Below, piece by piece: positions 8,848 to 19,005 of a stretch of 64,000 nt of DNA (the first letter of the stretch is position 1; each line of letters begins with the position of its first letter). The DNA comes from Thermoanaerobacter wiegelii Rt8.B1 (GTDB taxonomy: Bacteria; Bacillota; Thermoanaerobacteria; Thermoanaerobacterales; Thermoanaerobacteraceae). Position numbers and translations under genes: made by a program. The notes under the pieces are model-generated. The model was not told where the DNA came from and made no database searches. It saw only the letters and a program-made list of their open reading frames with translations. Location of the stretch: the NCBI RefSeq assembly GCF_000147695.2, contig NC_015958.1:2711501-2775500 (forward strand), in the 5' to 3' direction.

Positions 8848-10107
8848 TTAACTTATACAATCATCTCCTTTCATTATTGGGGATTTATAAAGTTTTTCTT
8901 CGCGCAGCAGAGCGAAGACTAACCTTACAGTTTTACGTGCAGTCAATACAAGAGCACGTTTATGCTTGTGAGTTTTGCTTTCTTTAAATTTGCGAGCATA
9001 GTATTGTGAGAACTCAGGTAAATACTTCCTGAGTTGGTCAGCTGCTTGAATAAAATAATATCTGAGATACTCATTACCAGTACGCTTGAGATATGTGTCC
9101 TCCGCTTTAAAATCAGCAGACTGGTATTCTGACCAATAAAGGCCGGAAAACTTTGCAAGGGCATTATCATTATCAAACCTTGAAATTCCGCCTATCTCAG
9201 ATATTAAGCCGGCTGCGATGGTTGGGCCAATACCTTTTACTGATGTAAGACAAAGAAATTCATTGTTAAATCCTTTTACCTCATTAATAATGGCTTTTTC
9301 TACAGCTTTCTTCTGTTTTTCAAGGGACTGTAGATTATCAAAGCAAGACTTGATAACAAAGTTTAAAGAATCATCTACAGTAGCATTAATTCTATAAGAC
9401 TTGCGAACAGCCTCTTGAAGCAATTTAGCTGTAGCTTCTGGATCATCAAAGCGATCTTTACTCTTATCAACCAAAAAGCCGGCAAGCTCATCAAGCGGTC
9501 GAGCCGCAATATCATCAAGGGTGAAAAACTCATTAAACATTTCAGTAGCAGTTGCTCCAAAATTATTACTAAAGACTTTATTTTGGCACAAACCGCTAAA
9601 CTTAAGGAACAAATTGCTGAGTAAATAATTTTTTTCTCTAACAATACTATTAACAATGTGAAAGCGATGGCGAGTAAGCCTCTGGAGAGCAAGATATCTA
9701 AAATCTACAGAACAAGATTTAGGGAGTCTACCGAATCTCAGTTTTTCAGCAATAGCAAAGGCATCCATCCAGTCATTTTTAGGCAAATTGCCGAGAGACT
9801 TTTTAAAAGCATTAATAATATTAGCATTAAAAGTAGTAATAGAAGGTTGATAAGGCTTAAGAGCAAAATGATCAGCCAAATAATACTGGAGGTGCCAGCC
9901 ATAGACTGAGGTAGATTCCAAACCAATAAAGACCTTTTGGATATTGTATTTATTACAACACTCCAAGATACGTGATACTATAACATCACAACCATGAGGG
10001 TTATTTTCTACAGAAAAACGAGAGGAAGCATCATTACCCTCCTGGTCGAGAATATGAACCTTGACATCATTCAGGCTTACATCCATACCAACAAAAAGCT
10101 TATTCAA
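8848..10107 (-). CDS. IS110-family transposase (DEDD recombinase)
   Basis: IS110-type recombinases combine an N-terminal RuvC-like DEDD domain with a C-terminal serine-containing Tnp domain and use a bridge RNA from the element's own non-coding end. This 419-residue protein shows GMDVSLNDVKVH, the glutamate in IGLESTS and NDWMDAFAIAEK in the first domain. The helix-hairpin-helix SVKGIGPTIAAGL and FSGLYWSEYQSADF mark the second. A TTG start is chosen because GGAGGT lies nine bases upstream; an earlier TTG would put that site inside the gene. The frame is intact, so the element may be active. Confidence 0.88.
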   Translation of the reverse strand: MNKLFVGMDVSLNDVKVHILDQEGNDASSRFSVENNPHGCDVIVSRILECCNKYNIQKVFIGLESTSVYGWHLQYYLADHFALKPYQPSITTFNANIINAFKKSLGNLPKNDWMDAFAIAEKLRFGRLPKSCSVDFRYLALQRLTRHRFHIVNSIVREKNYLLSNLFLKFSGLCQNKVFSNNFGATATEMFNEFFTLDDIAARPLDELAGFLVDKSKDRFDDPEATAKLLQEAVRKSYRINATVDDSLNFVIKSCFDNLQSLEKQKKAVEKAIINEVKGFNNEFLCLTSVKGIGPTIAAGLISEIGGISRFDNDNALAKFSGLYWSEYQSADFKAEDTYLKRTGNEYLRYYFIQAADQLRKYLPEFSQYYARKFKESKTHKHKRALVLTARKTVRLVFALLREEKLYKSPIMKGDDCIS

Positions 10108-10153
10108 GATTGTTACACCTCCTTTCAAAAGTGATAAAGTAAGTAAAAGTTAA

Positions 10154-10383
10154 TTTGAGATAACCCTAGCAACCAGATTATGTAGCAACCTCGCAATTAG
10201 CTCTTAATATATAAGCCTGAATCCTCTGCTGCCAGGGGCTTATATATGACAAAGCAGATTTCGCGTAAGAAAAGGCAAATCTGGTGTAGGGACCACACTT
10301 AAAAGAGCGGTCAAGCCGCATGGAGGACGAAAGCCTGTCCCACATTAACTTTACAGTATAATAATGCTACAAGTTATCTCAAA
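10154..10383 (-). ncRNA. structured upstream region of the IS110 element, candidate bridge RNA
   Basis: About 230 bases upstream of the transposase start are enclosed by an 11-bp inverted repeat (TTTGAGATAAC and GTTATCTCAAA). They contain a second strong stem, ATATATAAGCC/GGCTTATATAT, around a GC-rich loop, and a third, CAGATTT/AAATCTG. Bridge RNAs of the IS110 group come from this position. Transcription and guide loops are not shown by the sequence alone. Confidence 0.45.
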
Positions 10384-10420
10384 AGTAAATAATAAGGCCG
10401 AAAAAAGATGAGACGGCCGC

Positions 10421-10462
10421 GCCATGAATCCTGCATATTGCGCAATATTACGGATTCATGGC
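10421..10462. repeat. strong stem-loop between the IS110 element and ftr1
   Basis: GCCATGAATCC and GGATTCATGGC form an 11-bp stem, and the loop contains the 14-base palindrome ATATTGCGCAATAT. It may mark the element's outer end or be a separate small repeat. No T-run follows on either strand. Confidence 0.5.
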
Positions 10463-10586
10463 AATAGATAAGATTTTAGACAAGATGAGAATATTAAAGA
10501 TTTCCAGTTATAAATTTGCTTTATTAAATTTTAAGAAGTGAGACAAATTTATTGCCTTTAAAATTAATTATACGAGGAGGGTTTTT

Positions 10587-11380
10587 ATGTTAGCAGGTAT
10601 ATTAATTACAATCCGCGAAGGACTCGAGGCTTTTTTAGTCATAGGTATACTATTAGGATACCTTACAAAAATCAACCAAAAAAGTACTTTAAACACGTAT
10701 GGCTAGGTGCTATTGGTGCTATAGTTTTGAGTGTTGTTATTTCGTTTATATTCCAGGCTTTAAAAATTAGTTTTGAAGGCGAAAGTGCTGAATTATTTGA
10801 AATAGTTGTTGCAGCGATAGCCATTATTATCCTTTCATATATGGTTGTCTGGATGCAAAAGCAGAGCAAGAACATCAGAGGTGTGCTTCAAGCAAAAGTT
10901 GATGAAGCTTTGTCAAATAATCAGGTATGGGGTATAACGATATTAGCATTTGTAACAGTGATAAGAGAAGGGATAGAAACGGCACTATTCTTAACCGCCT
11001 TAAAAGGTGAAAGTTTATTATTAGGCTCATTTATGGGGTTATTTATAGCTGCAATAATATCTATATTATTATACAAAACAACAATAAAATTGAATTTAAG
11101 GAAATTCTTTATGATAACTAGCTGGCTTTTGATATTCATTGCAGCAGGTTTGACATCTCATGCAATTCATGCATTAGGAGAATTAGGAATAATATCTCCA
11201 ATAATTGAAAAAGTATGGAGCCTAGAATGGTTAATTCCAGATGAAAGTTTGTTAGGTAAGTTACTGCACGCGTTTATTGGATACGAAAGCACTCCGTCTT
11301 TAATGCAGGTCATTGCGTATAGTGCTTATATATTGATTGTAGGTAAAATGTTTATGAATAGTTCGAAAGAAACCACCTAA
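10587..11380 (+). pseudogene. FTR1 family iron permease, frameshifted near the N-terminus
   Basis: FTR1 permeases import iron through the membrane. The ATG has a strong GAGGAGG site. The first 30 codons encode the first REGLEAF motif, then the frame is lost at a run of six A's near 10676. Adding one base restores a protein of 264 residues with several membrane segments. The second motif, REGIETALF, and the rest are intact in the shifted frame. Both Glu motifs needed for iron binding are therefore present. Loss could be real, reversible (slippage at the A-run) or a sequencing error. The gene has probably lost its Fur-controlled promoter to the IS110 insertion upstream. Confidence 0.75.
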
Positions 11381-11410
11381 TACATTGGGAGAAACCTCCA
11401 AAGGTCGGAG

Positions 11411-11580
11411 GTGTGTGAAAACGAAATAGTAAGGTTGATTAAACTTGTAGAACAGCTGAAATATTTTACAGATATAGAAAATAACGATATTAAACTAAAT
11501 GTGGGAAAGTTTGGTATGACTGAGCTTTTAAACGAGATCGTGGGTAGCTTTGAATATCAGATTAAAATGTGGCAAAATTT
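11411..11580 (+). pseudogene. fragment of a sensor histidine kinase
   Basis: About 55 codons resemble the segment just after the H-box of histidine kinases: RLIKLVEQLKYFTDIENND, then KFGMTELLNEIVGSFEYQI. No phosphoacceptor histidine, ATPase domain or membrane segment is present. Beyond about 11580 the frame runs into sequence antisense to the adjacent methyltransferase. It is a remnant at a junction, not a working gene. Confidence 0.45.
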
Positions 11581-11625
11581 CCCAAAAACACTTTGCCTTC
11601 TTAAAACGGTTAACGTAATGCAAAG

Positions 11626-12248
11626 CTATTTTATAGGTTTTGCTTTTATAAGTTTAACAATGTCAAGAAACAGGTTATCTTCATAAATTATTTGAAAATC
11701 GGTTTTTTTATATTATCGATAGTATTTCTGTTGATATTAGCTCCATATATTCTGACAACTAAAGGGTTTATAGTATCCATAAATGTACCTAAGGGTTCTA
11801 TATTACTTCTTACATGTTCAAGCATGATTAATTCACCGTCTTTTCGTAGGACCCTATTTATCTCATTTAGCCCTTTAATAGGGTCCGGTACAGAACAAAA
11901 GACAAAAGCTGTTATAACCACATCAAAGGAGTTCTCAGGGAAATCTAGCTGTTGAGCATCCATTAATTTAAGCATTATATTTAAACCCAGTTTATTTGCC
12001 CTTGCTATTGCTTTTTCAAGCATCTTTGGACTAAAATCTATTGCTGTGATATTCATCTCCTTGGGATAATAAGGCATGTTTTTGCCCGTCCACACACCGA
12101 TTTCCAGAATATCGTGGCCCTTTACATGATTAAATAGTTCTTTTCTCTATTTAGATATCCACATTTTTTCCATCATGTCCTCAATTCTATCATAGTATTT
12201 TGCCGCCCTATCGTATCTCTTTCTTATGATTTCTGTTGCGTCTTTCAC
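11626..12248 (-). pseudogene. class I SAM-dependent methyltransferase, broken by three changes
   Basis: Read from a GTG start with GGAGG six bases upstream, the frame encodes a UbiE-like methyltransferase: KRYDRAAKYYDRIEDMM, then ILEIGVWTGKN where a GxGxG motif is expected, AIDFSPKMLEKA and LMDAQQLDFPENSFDVV. It contains an in-frame TAG at 12147-12149 (probably a former TGG), a Trp in place of the middle Gly of motif I, and a frameshift at an A-run near 11695 before the last 20 residues. With that corrected the reading ends in LFLDIVKLIKAKP. It is unlikely to make an active enzyme. The substrate is unknown. Confidence 0.75.
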
Positions 12249-12290
12249 ATACAGTCCTCCTTTTGACTATTTTTTGTTTATTCTGACAAT

Positions 12291-12384
12291 AATTCTAGCA
12301 TATATTTCTCTAGAATTATATGATAATACGATTTTATGGAGAAAATATGAAGATTCATTCTTATTCTTCATATTTTCTCCATAA
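12291..12384 (+). promoter_or_regulatory. two inverted repeats upstream of the pspA-like gene
   Basis: The first is AATTCTAG/CTAGAATT with 11 bases between the arms (12291-12317). The second is a perfect 20-bp repeat, TTATGGAGAAAATATGAAGA and its complement, with an 11-base loop (12334-12384), starting 17 bases after the first. No T-run follows, so a terminator is less likely than an operator or leader structure. The pspA-like gene starts 50 bases downstream. Confidence 0.5.
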
Positions 12385-12434
12385 TTAAATTGTATGATGT
12401 GTATGTGAGAAAAAATCAAAGGAGGTAAATAAAA

Positions 12435-13130
12435 ATGGGATTGGTCGATAGGGTAAAGTCAATTTTTAAGGCAAAGGCAAATTCAATATTGAATGAATTA
12501 GAAGACCCTGAAGAAGCTTTGGAACTGTCTCTTGAAGAACTAAGAGAGCAATTAAATAAGATAAATAAATCGCTTATTGAGGTTACTACGGTTAAGAAAA
12601 GACTTGAAAGCAACTTGTCGGATATAAGGGATAAAATAAGATTGGCTCAAGAACAGGCTGATCTATCAATTGCTTCTCACCGAGAAGATTTAGCACAAGC
12701 GGCATTAGCTAAAAAGATGGATCTTACAGAACAAGAAGAACGGATTTCTAAAGAATTGAAGCAATTAGAAGAAAAGATAAAGATGATCACGGCAAATAAA
12801 GAAAAATTGGAGAGGTATATTTACGATCTGCAGAACAAAAAAGAGGAATTGATTGCCATGAATCGTGCAGCTGATGCTCAAATAATGGTTAAGGAAGCTA
12901 TTGCAGGCGTCTCCAGTGATATTTTAAATATAAATCAGAGAATAGCCAGGGCGCAAGAGAAGATAAAAGAGAAAAATAATAAGGTAGCTGCTATGGATGA
13001 ACTTATTGAGATAAATGCACTGGATGTATTGGATGAAACGGATCCTATCCAGGAAGAGCTGGATAAGATCCAGAGAGAAGAGAAGATAAAGCAAGAGTTA
13101 GAACAACTGAAAAAGAAGAAAGGGGTGTAA
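12435..13130 (+). CDS. pspA: PspA/IM30 family membrane-stress protein
   Basis: PspA/IM30 proteins are peripheral membrane proteins that polymerise on damaged membranes and limit proton leakage. The 231-residue product begins with the amphipathic helix MGLVDRVKSIFKAKANSILN, followed by EDPEEALELSLEELREQL and a long coiled coil to residue 215, ending in a lysine-rich tail. The length is usual for the family. AAAGGAGGT precedes the ATG. The next gene starts five bases after the stop, so the two form an operon. The paired inverted repeats upstream are candidates for stress control. Confidence 0.9.
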   Translation: MGLVDRVKSIFKAKANSILNELEDPEEALELSLEELREQLNKINKSLIEVTTVKKRLESNLSDIRDKIRLAQEQADLSIASHREDLAQAALAKKMDLTEQEERISKELKQLEEKIKMITANKEKLERYIYDLQNKKEELIAMNRAADAQIMVKEAIAGVSSDILNINQRIARAQEKIKEKNNKVAAMDELIEINALDVLDETDPIQEELDKIQREEKIKQELEQLKKKKGV

Positions 13131-13135
13131 TAATA

Positions 13136-13765
13136 ATGGGATGCGGTGGTGGATTGTTTAGGATATTTGATTATTATGGATTTCCGAGAAGCCGTGGAAG
13201 TTATATAGGTAACTCGTGCGATAGCTATATTCAAGATGATTTTGAAGAAAAGATGACGTTACTAAAAAGGATATACGCAGAAGGGATTATTGATGACAAA
13301 CAATTCGGAATGTATAAACAGATGATATATAATAACGCCATAAGCTTTGAAGAATTAATGGATATTAGGATGCGCAACTTAAATAAGACAAAACAACCAG
13401 AACAGAATAGAAATAACGACAGCACTGATAGCGACTTTGATGCGAAAATGCAAAAATTACAGCAAGCCAGGTTTAAAGTGCTGCAAGTTAGGGATAAATT
13501 GCAACAGAGGATTGATGAGCTTAAGGCGGAAAAAGATAAGATGGAAAGTATGGCAGAAAATGTAATAAAAATCAGTGAAGAAAAAACCGAGGAATTTATT
13601 AGCAGAAAGATCGAGATAGAAGAAAGCATACAGAGATTAGTAAAGCAAGACAATGAGTTGGAGAAGCAGATAGAAGAAATAGATGAGATGATCAAAGAAC
13701 TTCAGACAAAAGAGTTGGAATATGAGGCTATAAAACTTAAAGAGGAGATACAAAATTTAAAATAA
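13136..13765 (+). CDS. coiled-coil protein co-transcribed with pspA
   Basis: A 209-residue protein of unknown function. The N-terminus is glycine-rich (MGCGGGLFRIFDYYG). Residues 35-70 (EKMTLLKRIYAEGIIDDKQF) resemble the short oligomerisation motif SHOCT. Residues 95-205 form a highly charged coiled coil. No membrane segment or signal peptide is present. Its position right after pspA suggests a partner in membrane-stress sensing; this is inferred from context only. Confidence 0.7.
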   Translation: MGCGGGLFRIFDYYGFPRSRGSYIGNSCDSYIQDDFEEKMTLLKRIYAEGIIDDKQFGMYKQMIYNNAISFEELMDIRMRNLNKTKQPEQNRNNDSTDSDFDAKMQKLQQARFKVLQVRDKLQQRIDELKAEKDKMESMAENVIKISEEKTEEFISRKIEIEESIQRLVKQDNELEKQIEEIDEMIKELQTKELEYEAIKLKEEIQNLK

Positions 13766-13796
13766 TTGAAAATAGCATTTCTGTATACTAATGGAA

Positions 13797-13820
13797 GGTA
13801 ACTTTAAACCTAAAGTTGCC
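13797..13820. repeat. small hairpin downstream of the pspA operon
   Basis: GGTAACTTTA and TAAAGTTGCC pair over ten bases (one wobble) around a four-base loop. No T-run follows, so a terminator role is uncertain. Confidence 0.35.
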
Positions 13821-13955
13821 GGAGGGAGGTGTTGTCTTGTTTTAAAAAGCTTTCATCCAGAAACAACGTAGAAACAGTTTAAGTTTAGCGAAAGAATGAG
13901 ATTTTAAAAGTTTAATTGAGTTAATCACAAAATATTGAAATAGGAGGAATATGTT

Positions 13956-14147
13956 ATGGTAAAAGATCCGGTTTGTGGTATGATGGTTAAAGAAGAGGAG
14001 GCAGTAGCGAAGTCGGAATATAAAGGTAAAGCTTATTATTTCTGCTCAAATCACTGCAAAATGGAGTTTGACAAAAATCCTGAAAAATATGTCAGAGATG
14101 AAATGGGTCACGGCCACCACGAGCATGAAAATCATGGCTGCTGCTGA
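13956..14147 (+). CDS. YHS-domain metal-binding protein with His/Cys-rich tail
   Basis: A 63-residue protein almost wholly made of a YHS (TRASH-like) domain: DPVCGMMV, YKGKAYYFCSNHCKMEF and NPEKYV. The cysteines in CGM and CSNHC are the usual metal ligands. After it comes a tail rich in His and ending in two cysteines (GHGHHEHENHGCC), a second likely metal site. Such domains accompany heavy-metal ATPases and copper or iron handling proteins; none is adjacent here, although the iron permease remnant is within 3 kb. TAGGAGGA precedes the ATG. Confidence 0.85.
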   Translation: MVKDPVCGMMVKEEEAVAKSEYKGKAYYFCSNHCKMEFDKNPEKYVRDEMGHGHHEHENHGCC

Positions 14148-14428
14148 GTAAAAATCACTGCAATTATGCGGCGATTCTTCACAATTAAAGTGTAGTATTA
14201 AAGTAACCAAATAAAAAAGGTGAGATTTTTATGAGGATAATAATAGCAACAAATGTATACGGAGGGACAGAAAAGTAGAGGCAATAAACAATGGAATAGA
14301 GGAAAACCTTTTGAAGAAATATTGAAAATAAATAAAACTACCAATTTCTATAGGTTAATAGATGCAATGTAGCAGAATCTGGTTAGTTGAATTTTTTCAA
14401 TCTTTAAAGTATCGTTAATGCAGATTTG
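14148..14428 (+). other. non-coding stretch with possible gene debris
   Basis: A ribosome-binding site and ATG at 14231 open only 15 codons (MRIIIATNVYGG) before a stop. The start resembles that of NifX/NifB-type iron-molybdenum cofactor proteins, and a further piece around 14500 could encode GNAGATKAFKSNIA from the same kind of protein. Both frames are riddled with stops. If real, this is a decayed gene; the similarity is weak. Confidence 0.25.
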
Positions 14429-14454
14429 AGCGCAGGAATTATCCTGTGCTTTTT
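14429..14454 (+). terminator. rho-independent terminator, plus strand
   Basis: AGCGCAGGA-ATTA-TCCTGTGCT followed by TTTT. It closes transcription from the pspA/YHS side. Confidence 0.6.
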
Positions 14455-14573
14455 GGTTATTTAAAAAGCTATATGAAGGTAAATGTTATGCAGTAATGGA
14501 AATGCAGGTGCAACAAAAGCATTTAAATCCAATATAGCTATCGATGTTGTCATTTTGTTGTCACCAACACTAA

Positions 14574-14603
14574 AATAAAAAAGCAAGGTACTTAAAAGCC
14601 TTG
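14574..14603 (-). terminator. terminator downstream of the tRNA gene
   Basis: On the minus strand CAAGG-(10-base loop)-CCTTG is followed by CTTTTTTATTTTA. Confidence 0.6.
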
Positions 14604-14621
14604 ACTTTTTGACAAAAAAAA

Positions 14622-14697
14622 TGGAGCTGGCGAAAGGACTTGAACCTTCAACCTGCTGATTACAAGTCAGCTGCTCTGCCTATTGAGCTACGCCAGC
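14622..14697 (-). tRNA. tRNA-Thr (anticodon TGT)
   Basis: The cloverleaf is complete: acceptor GCTGGCG/CGCCAGC, D-arm GCTCAATAGGCAGAGC, anticodon stem GCTGA/TCAGC with loop CTTGTAA (anticodon TGT), and T-arm GAAGG-TTCAAGT-CCTTT. The discriminator T is followed by an encoded CCA end. It lies downstream of purA on the same strand, about 110 bases away. Confidence 0.95.
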
Positions 14698-14806
14698 ACC
14701 TTTATTAGCTATCCAATTGTCCTGACATTTATATATTATACTTAGAGCAACAGTATATGTCAAGCTTTTTTATAAAATTTTTTGTAAAAGAGCCTCAATC
14801 ACTTTA

Positions 14807-16102
<1,296 letters not shown>

Positions 16103-17485
16103 TTACTTAACTCTTTCCAATATTTCTCTTGCAACTACAACGCCAGATACAGAGGCCTGTGCTAATCCTCTTGTAATGCCTGCTCCATCTCCCGCCGCAA
16201 ATAGATTTTGGATTTGCGTTTCAAATTTGTCAGTAAGCTTTACTCGCGAGGAATAAAACTTTACCTCAACACCGTATAAAAGCGTATGTTTAGAGTATAC
16301 CCCTGGAGATACTTTGTCCAAAGCTTGCAACATCTCAATTATGGACTGCAAAAATCTATAAGGTAACACCAAGCTTAAATCTCCTGGCGTTGCATCTTTT
16401 AAAGTTGGTTCCACAAGGCCTCTCTTAATCCTTTCTGGAGTAGAACGCCTTCCCGCCAGTAAATCTCCTAATCTTTGCACAATTACTCCATCTCCTAACA
16501 TATTGGCAAGTTCTGCTATATAACGGCCATATTCTATGGGTCTATTAAAAGGATGGGTAAATTCTTTGCTAACAAGTATTGCAAAATTTGTATTATCTGT
16601 TTTTATATCTTTGTAGCTATGTCCATTTACTGTTTTAATTCCGTTATTATTTTCTATTACAACTTCACCATAAGGATTCATACAAAAAGTCCTTACTCTA
16701 TCATCAAAGGACTTAGAATAATATATAAATTTCGATTCGTATATTTCCTTTGTTATATCTTCCATAACAACAGCAGGAATTTCTACTCGCACTCCTATAT
16801 CGACAGCGTTATTTTTTGTTTCCAATCCAATTCTGTCAGCTTCTCTTTTAAACCATTCAGCCCCTTCTCTTCCAGGTACAACAACTATATATTTCCCGTA
16901 ATATTCTTCTCCTTTTTCTGTAACTACTCCTTTTGCCTTACCATTTTCTACAATTATCTCAGCAACAGGTGTCTCTGTTTTTATCTCCACCTTTTGCCCA
17001 ATATAATCTCTCATGTTTTTTATAATGTCAAAGCATTTTTCTGTACCTAAATGTTTTATTACTGCAGGAATCAATTTTAAATCTGCAGCTTGGGCTCTTT
17101 TTTCTATTTCTCTGATTTTTTCTCTATCTGTACCGTGAACTTCTGTTGTCCCTCCAAATTTTACGTATATACTGTCAACATAATTTATAAGATCGTTAAG
17201 CTGCGACTTAGGCATGTATTCATCTAAAACTCCACCAAACTCTGACGTCAAAGTCAGTTTCCCATCACTAAATGCCCCTGCGCCCCCTATTCCAGAAGTA
17301 ATAGCGCAGGGTTTACAATTAGCACACTTTGAACCATAGGCATTAATAGGGCAAATTCTTTTTTGTATATCTTTCCCTTTTTCTAACAGCAATATGTCTA
17401 ATCCATCTTTTTTACCGATTAGTTCCAATGCGGTAAAAAGTCCCGCAGGACCTCCTCCAACGATAATGACGTCGTACACTCTCAT
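16103..17485 (-). CDS. FAD-dependent dehydrogenase (COG2509-type)
   Basis: A 460-residue flavoprotein with the dinucleotide-binding motif GGGPAGLFTALEL at the N-terminus. A cluster of four cysteines follows (45, 54, 57 and 60, in CPINAYGSKCANCKPC), and NLFAAGDGAGITRGLAQAS near the C-terminus binds the FAD. The Cys cluster is typical of this family of uncharacterised dehydrogenases and could hold a metal or act as redox centre. Co-transcription with purA is likely from the 15-base spacing. No substrate is known. Confidence 0.85.
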   Translation of the reverse strand: MRVYDVIIVGGGPAGLFTALELIGKKDGLDILLLEKGKDIQKRICPINAYGSKCANCKPCAITSGIGGAGAFSDGKLTLTSEFGGVLDEYMPKSQLNDLINYVDSIYVKFGGTTEVHGTDREKIREIEKRAQAADLKLIPAVIKHLGTEKCFDIIKNMRDYIGQKVEIKTETPVAEIIVENGKAKGVVTEKGEEYYGKYIVVVPGREGAEWFKREADRIGLETKNNAVDIGVRVEIPAVVMEDITKEIYESKFIYYSKSFDDRVRTFCMNPYGEVVIENNNGIKTVNGHSYKDIKTDNTNFAILVSKEFTHPFNRPIEYGRYIAELANMLGDGVIVQRLGDLLAGRRSTPERIKRGLVEPTLKDATPGDLSLVLPYRFLQSIIEMLQALDKVSPGVYSKHTLLYGVEVKFYSSRVKLTDKFETQIQNLFAAGDGAGITRGLAQASVSGVVVAREILERVK

Positions 17486-17651
17486 AAAGATAACCCCTTT
17501 TACCTAGTATGTGAAAAACAAAAACCCGTAATATATATTACCAGAAAAAAAGCATAAATCAATTAAAATACGAATTTTATTTTTGAAATTATATTAAAAG
17601 TTCGCTTTTGTCCACAAGAATTTTTATTATAATCTTAAATCTTATAAAGCA

Positions 17652-17688
17652 ATAAAAAATAAAAGACAGGCTTTTTTAGCTCTGTCTT
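17652..17688 (-). terminator. terminator of the chemotaxis receptor gene
   Basis: AAGACAG-(12-base loop)-CTGTCTT followed on the minus strand by TTTATTTTTTATT. Confidence 0.75.
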
Positions 17689-17698
17689 AGTTTCAGTT

Positions 17699-18946
17699 TT
17701 ATGCTGAGACAACAAGTTTTGATAATATATTTTCAAGGGCAGCAACTGACTTTAAAAGATTTTCCGAACTTTCTTTTATCTCCTCAATAAATTTCATGTG
17801 CTCTTCTGTAGATGCGGCAACTTCTTCGGTGGAAGCAGCAGTCTCTTCTGACACTGCTGTAATATTTGCTATAGAACCTATTATTTCATCTTTATACCTT
17901 GCAAGTTCCATCATTGCATTATTTAACATATGTATATTTTCAGTAATAGTATCTATTGAATTCTTAATCTCATTAAAAGCAGCATATGTAGTTTCCACTT
18001 GATGCGCTTGGTCTTCCGCAATTTCCTTTACCACATTTGCTTTTTCAACTGTCTTGTCTGTCTTTTGTTCTATTTCACTTATAATCTTGGCTATTTCACT
18101 GGCAGCTTGTCTCGATTGCTCTGCTAAATTTCGAACTTCTTCTGCAACAACTGCAAACCCACGACCTGCCTCGCCGGCTCTTGCTGCCTCAATAGCAGCA
18201 TTTAAGGCAAGCAAATTGGTCTGGTCTGCAATTCCCGTTATCACCTCTATAATCTTTTCAATATGATGAGAATTTGCTTGCAACTCATTTATCGCACTAA
18301 CAACTTCGTCAATTGACTCTTTTGTAACATCAGTTTTTTCTTTTAAAGAATTTACTGTGTGCATGCCATTTTGACTAAGTTTATCAGCATTTATAGTAGA
18401 CTCTTCTACGGCTTTGAAAAATTTAGCGGAATCATCAATACTATTCCCAATATTCTGCACCATATCGGCTGCATTAGAAGTATCTTTTGCTTGTTCAGAA
18501 GCTCCATTTGCAATCTCTTCCACTGCCTTAGAAATTTGTTCAAAAGTCATATTCCCTTGTTCAATAGATTTAAAAAGAGCATTTGCCGTATCTTTAGTGT
18601 TTTGAGCAAAAGTAGAGACATCTTGTAAAATTGCTCTAACATTTTCCATCATCGTATTAAAAGTCGTTATTAATGTACCAATCTCATCTTTTCTCTTTAA
18701 ATCTACCTTAGCTGTAAAATCTCCTTCTTGTGCTTTTTTAAGTTCTTCAATTAATTTTTTAATAGGTCTTGTAATATTTAATGAAATAATTACTGATAAA
18801 ATTAATGACAAAGCAAAACTAACACTTGCTACTGTAACAAAGAGATGCATTACTTTATCGTCAACCGCAAAATAATAGATAGCCCCCACCGGTATGGCTG
18901 CTACTATAAAAAATGAAATAATGAGTCGCCAAAATATGCTTCTCAT
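17699..18946 (-). CDS. methyl-accepting chemotaxis protein without a large sensor domain
   Basis: A 415-residue receptor. Two membrane segments (about 7-26 and 34-57) are separated by only a handful of residues, so there is no extracytoplasmic ligand domain. A HAMP domain follows ([16 protein letters not shown]...), then the signalling coiled coil with the conserved hairpin tip [20 protein letters not shown] and [18 protein letters not shown]. It would signal to CheA/CheW, sensing through the membrane, cytoplasmic state or a partner. No chemotaxis genes are adjacent. It has its own terminator. Confidence 0.92.
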   Translation of the reverse strand: MRSIFWRLIISFFIVAAIPVGAIYYFAVDDKVMHLFVTVASVSFALSLILSVIISLNITRPIKKLIEELKKAQEGDFTAKVDLKRKDEIGTLITTFNTMMENVRAILQDVSTFAQNTKDTANALFKSIEQGNMTFEQISKAVEEIANGASEQAKDTSNAADMVQNIGNSIDDSAKFFKAVEESTINADKLSQNGMHTVNSLKEKTDVTKESIDEVVSAINELQANSHHIEKIIEVITGIADQTNLLALNAAIEAARAGEAGRGFAVVAEEVRNLAEQSRQAASEIAKIISEIEQKTDKTVEKANVVKEIAEDQAHQVETTYAAFNEIKNSIDTITENIHMLNNAMMELARYKDEIIGSIANITAVSEETAASTEEVAASTEEHMKFIEEIKESSENLLKSVAALENILSKLVVSA

Positions 18947-19005
18947 ATGTGTTCCCCCCTTTTATAGATTATGTTTTCACCCCACCACCCTGCTACTTTA
19001 AGACT

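Noticed and set aside
14231-14278. Short NifX-like gene
   Set aside because: Only 15 codons before a stop and weak similarity; listed as possible debris only.
16553-17050. 165-codon frame opposite the FAD dehydrogenase gene
   Set aside because: Antisense shadow rich in Phe/Tyr/Ile with no start signal.
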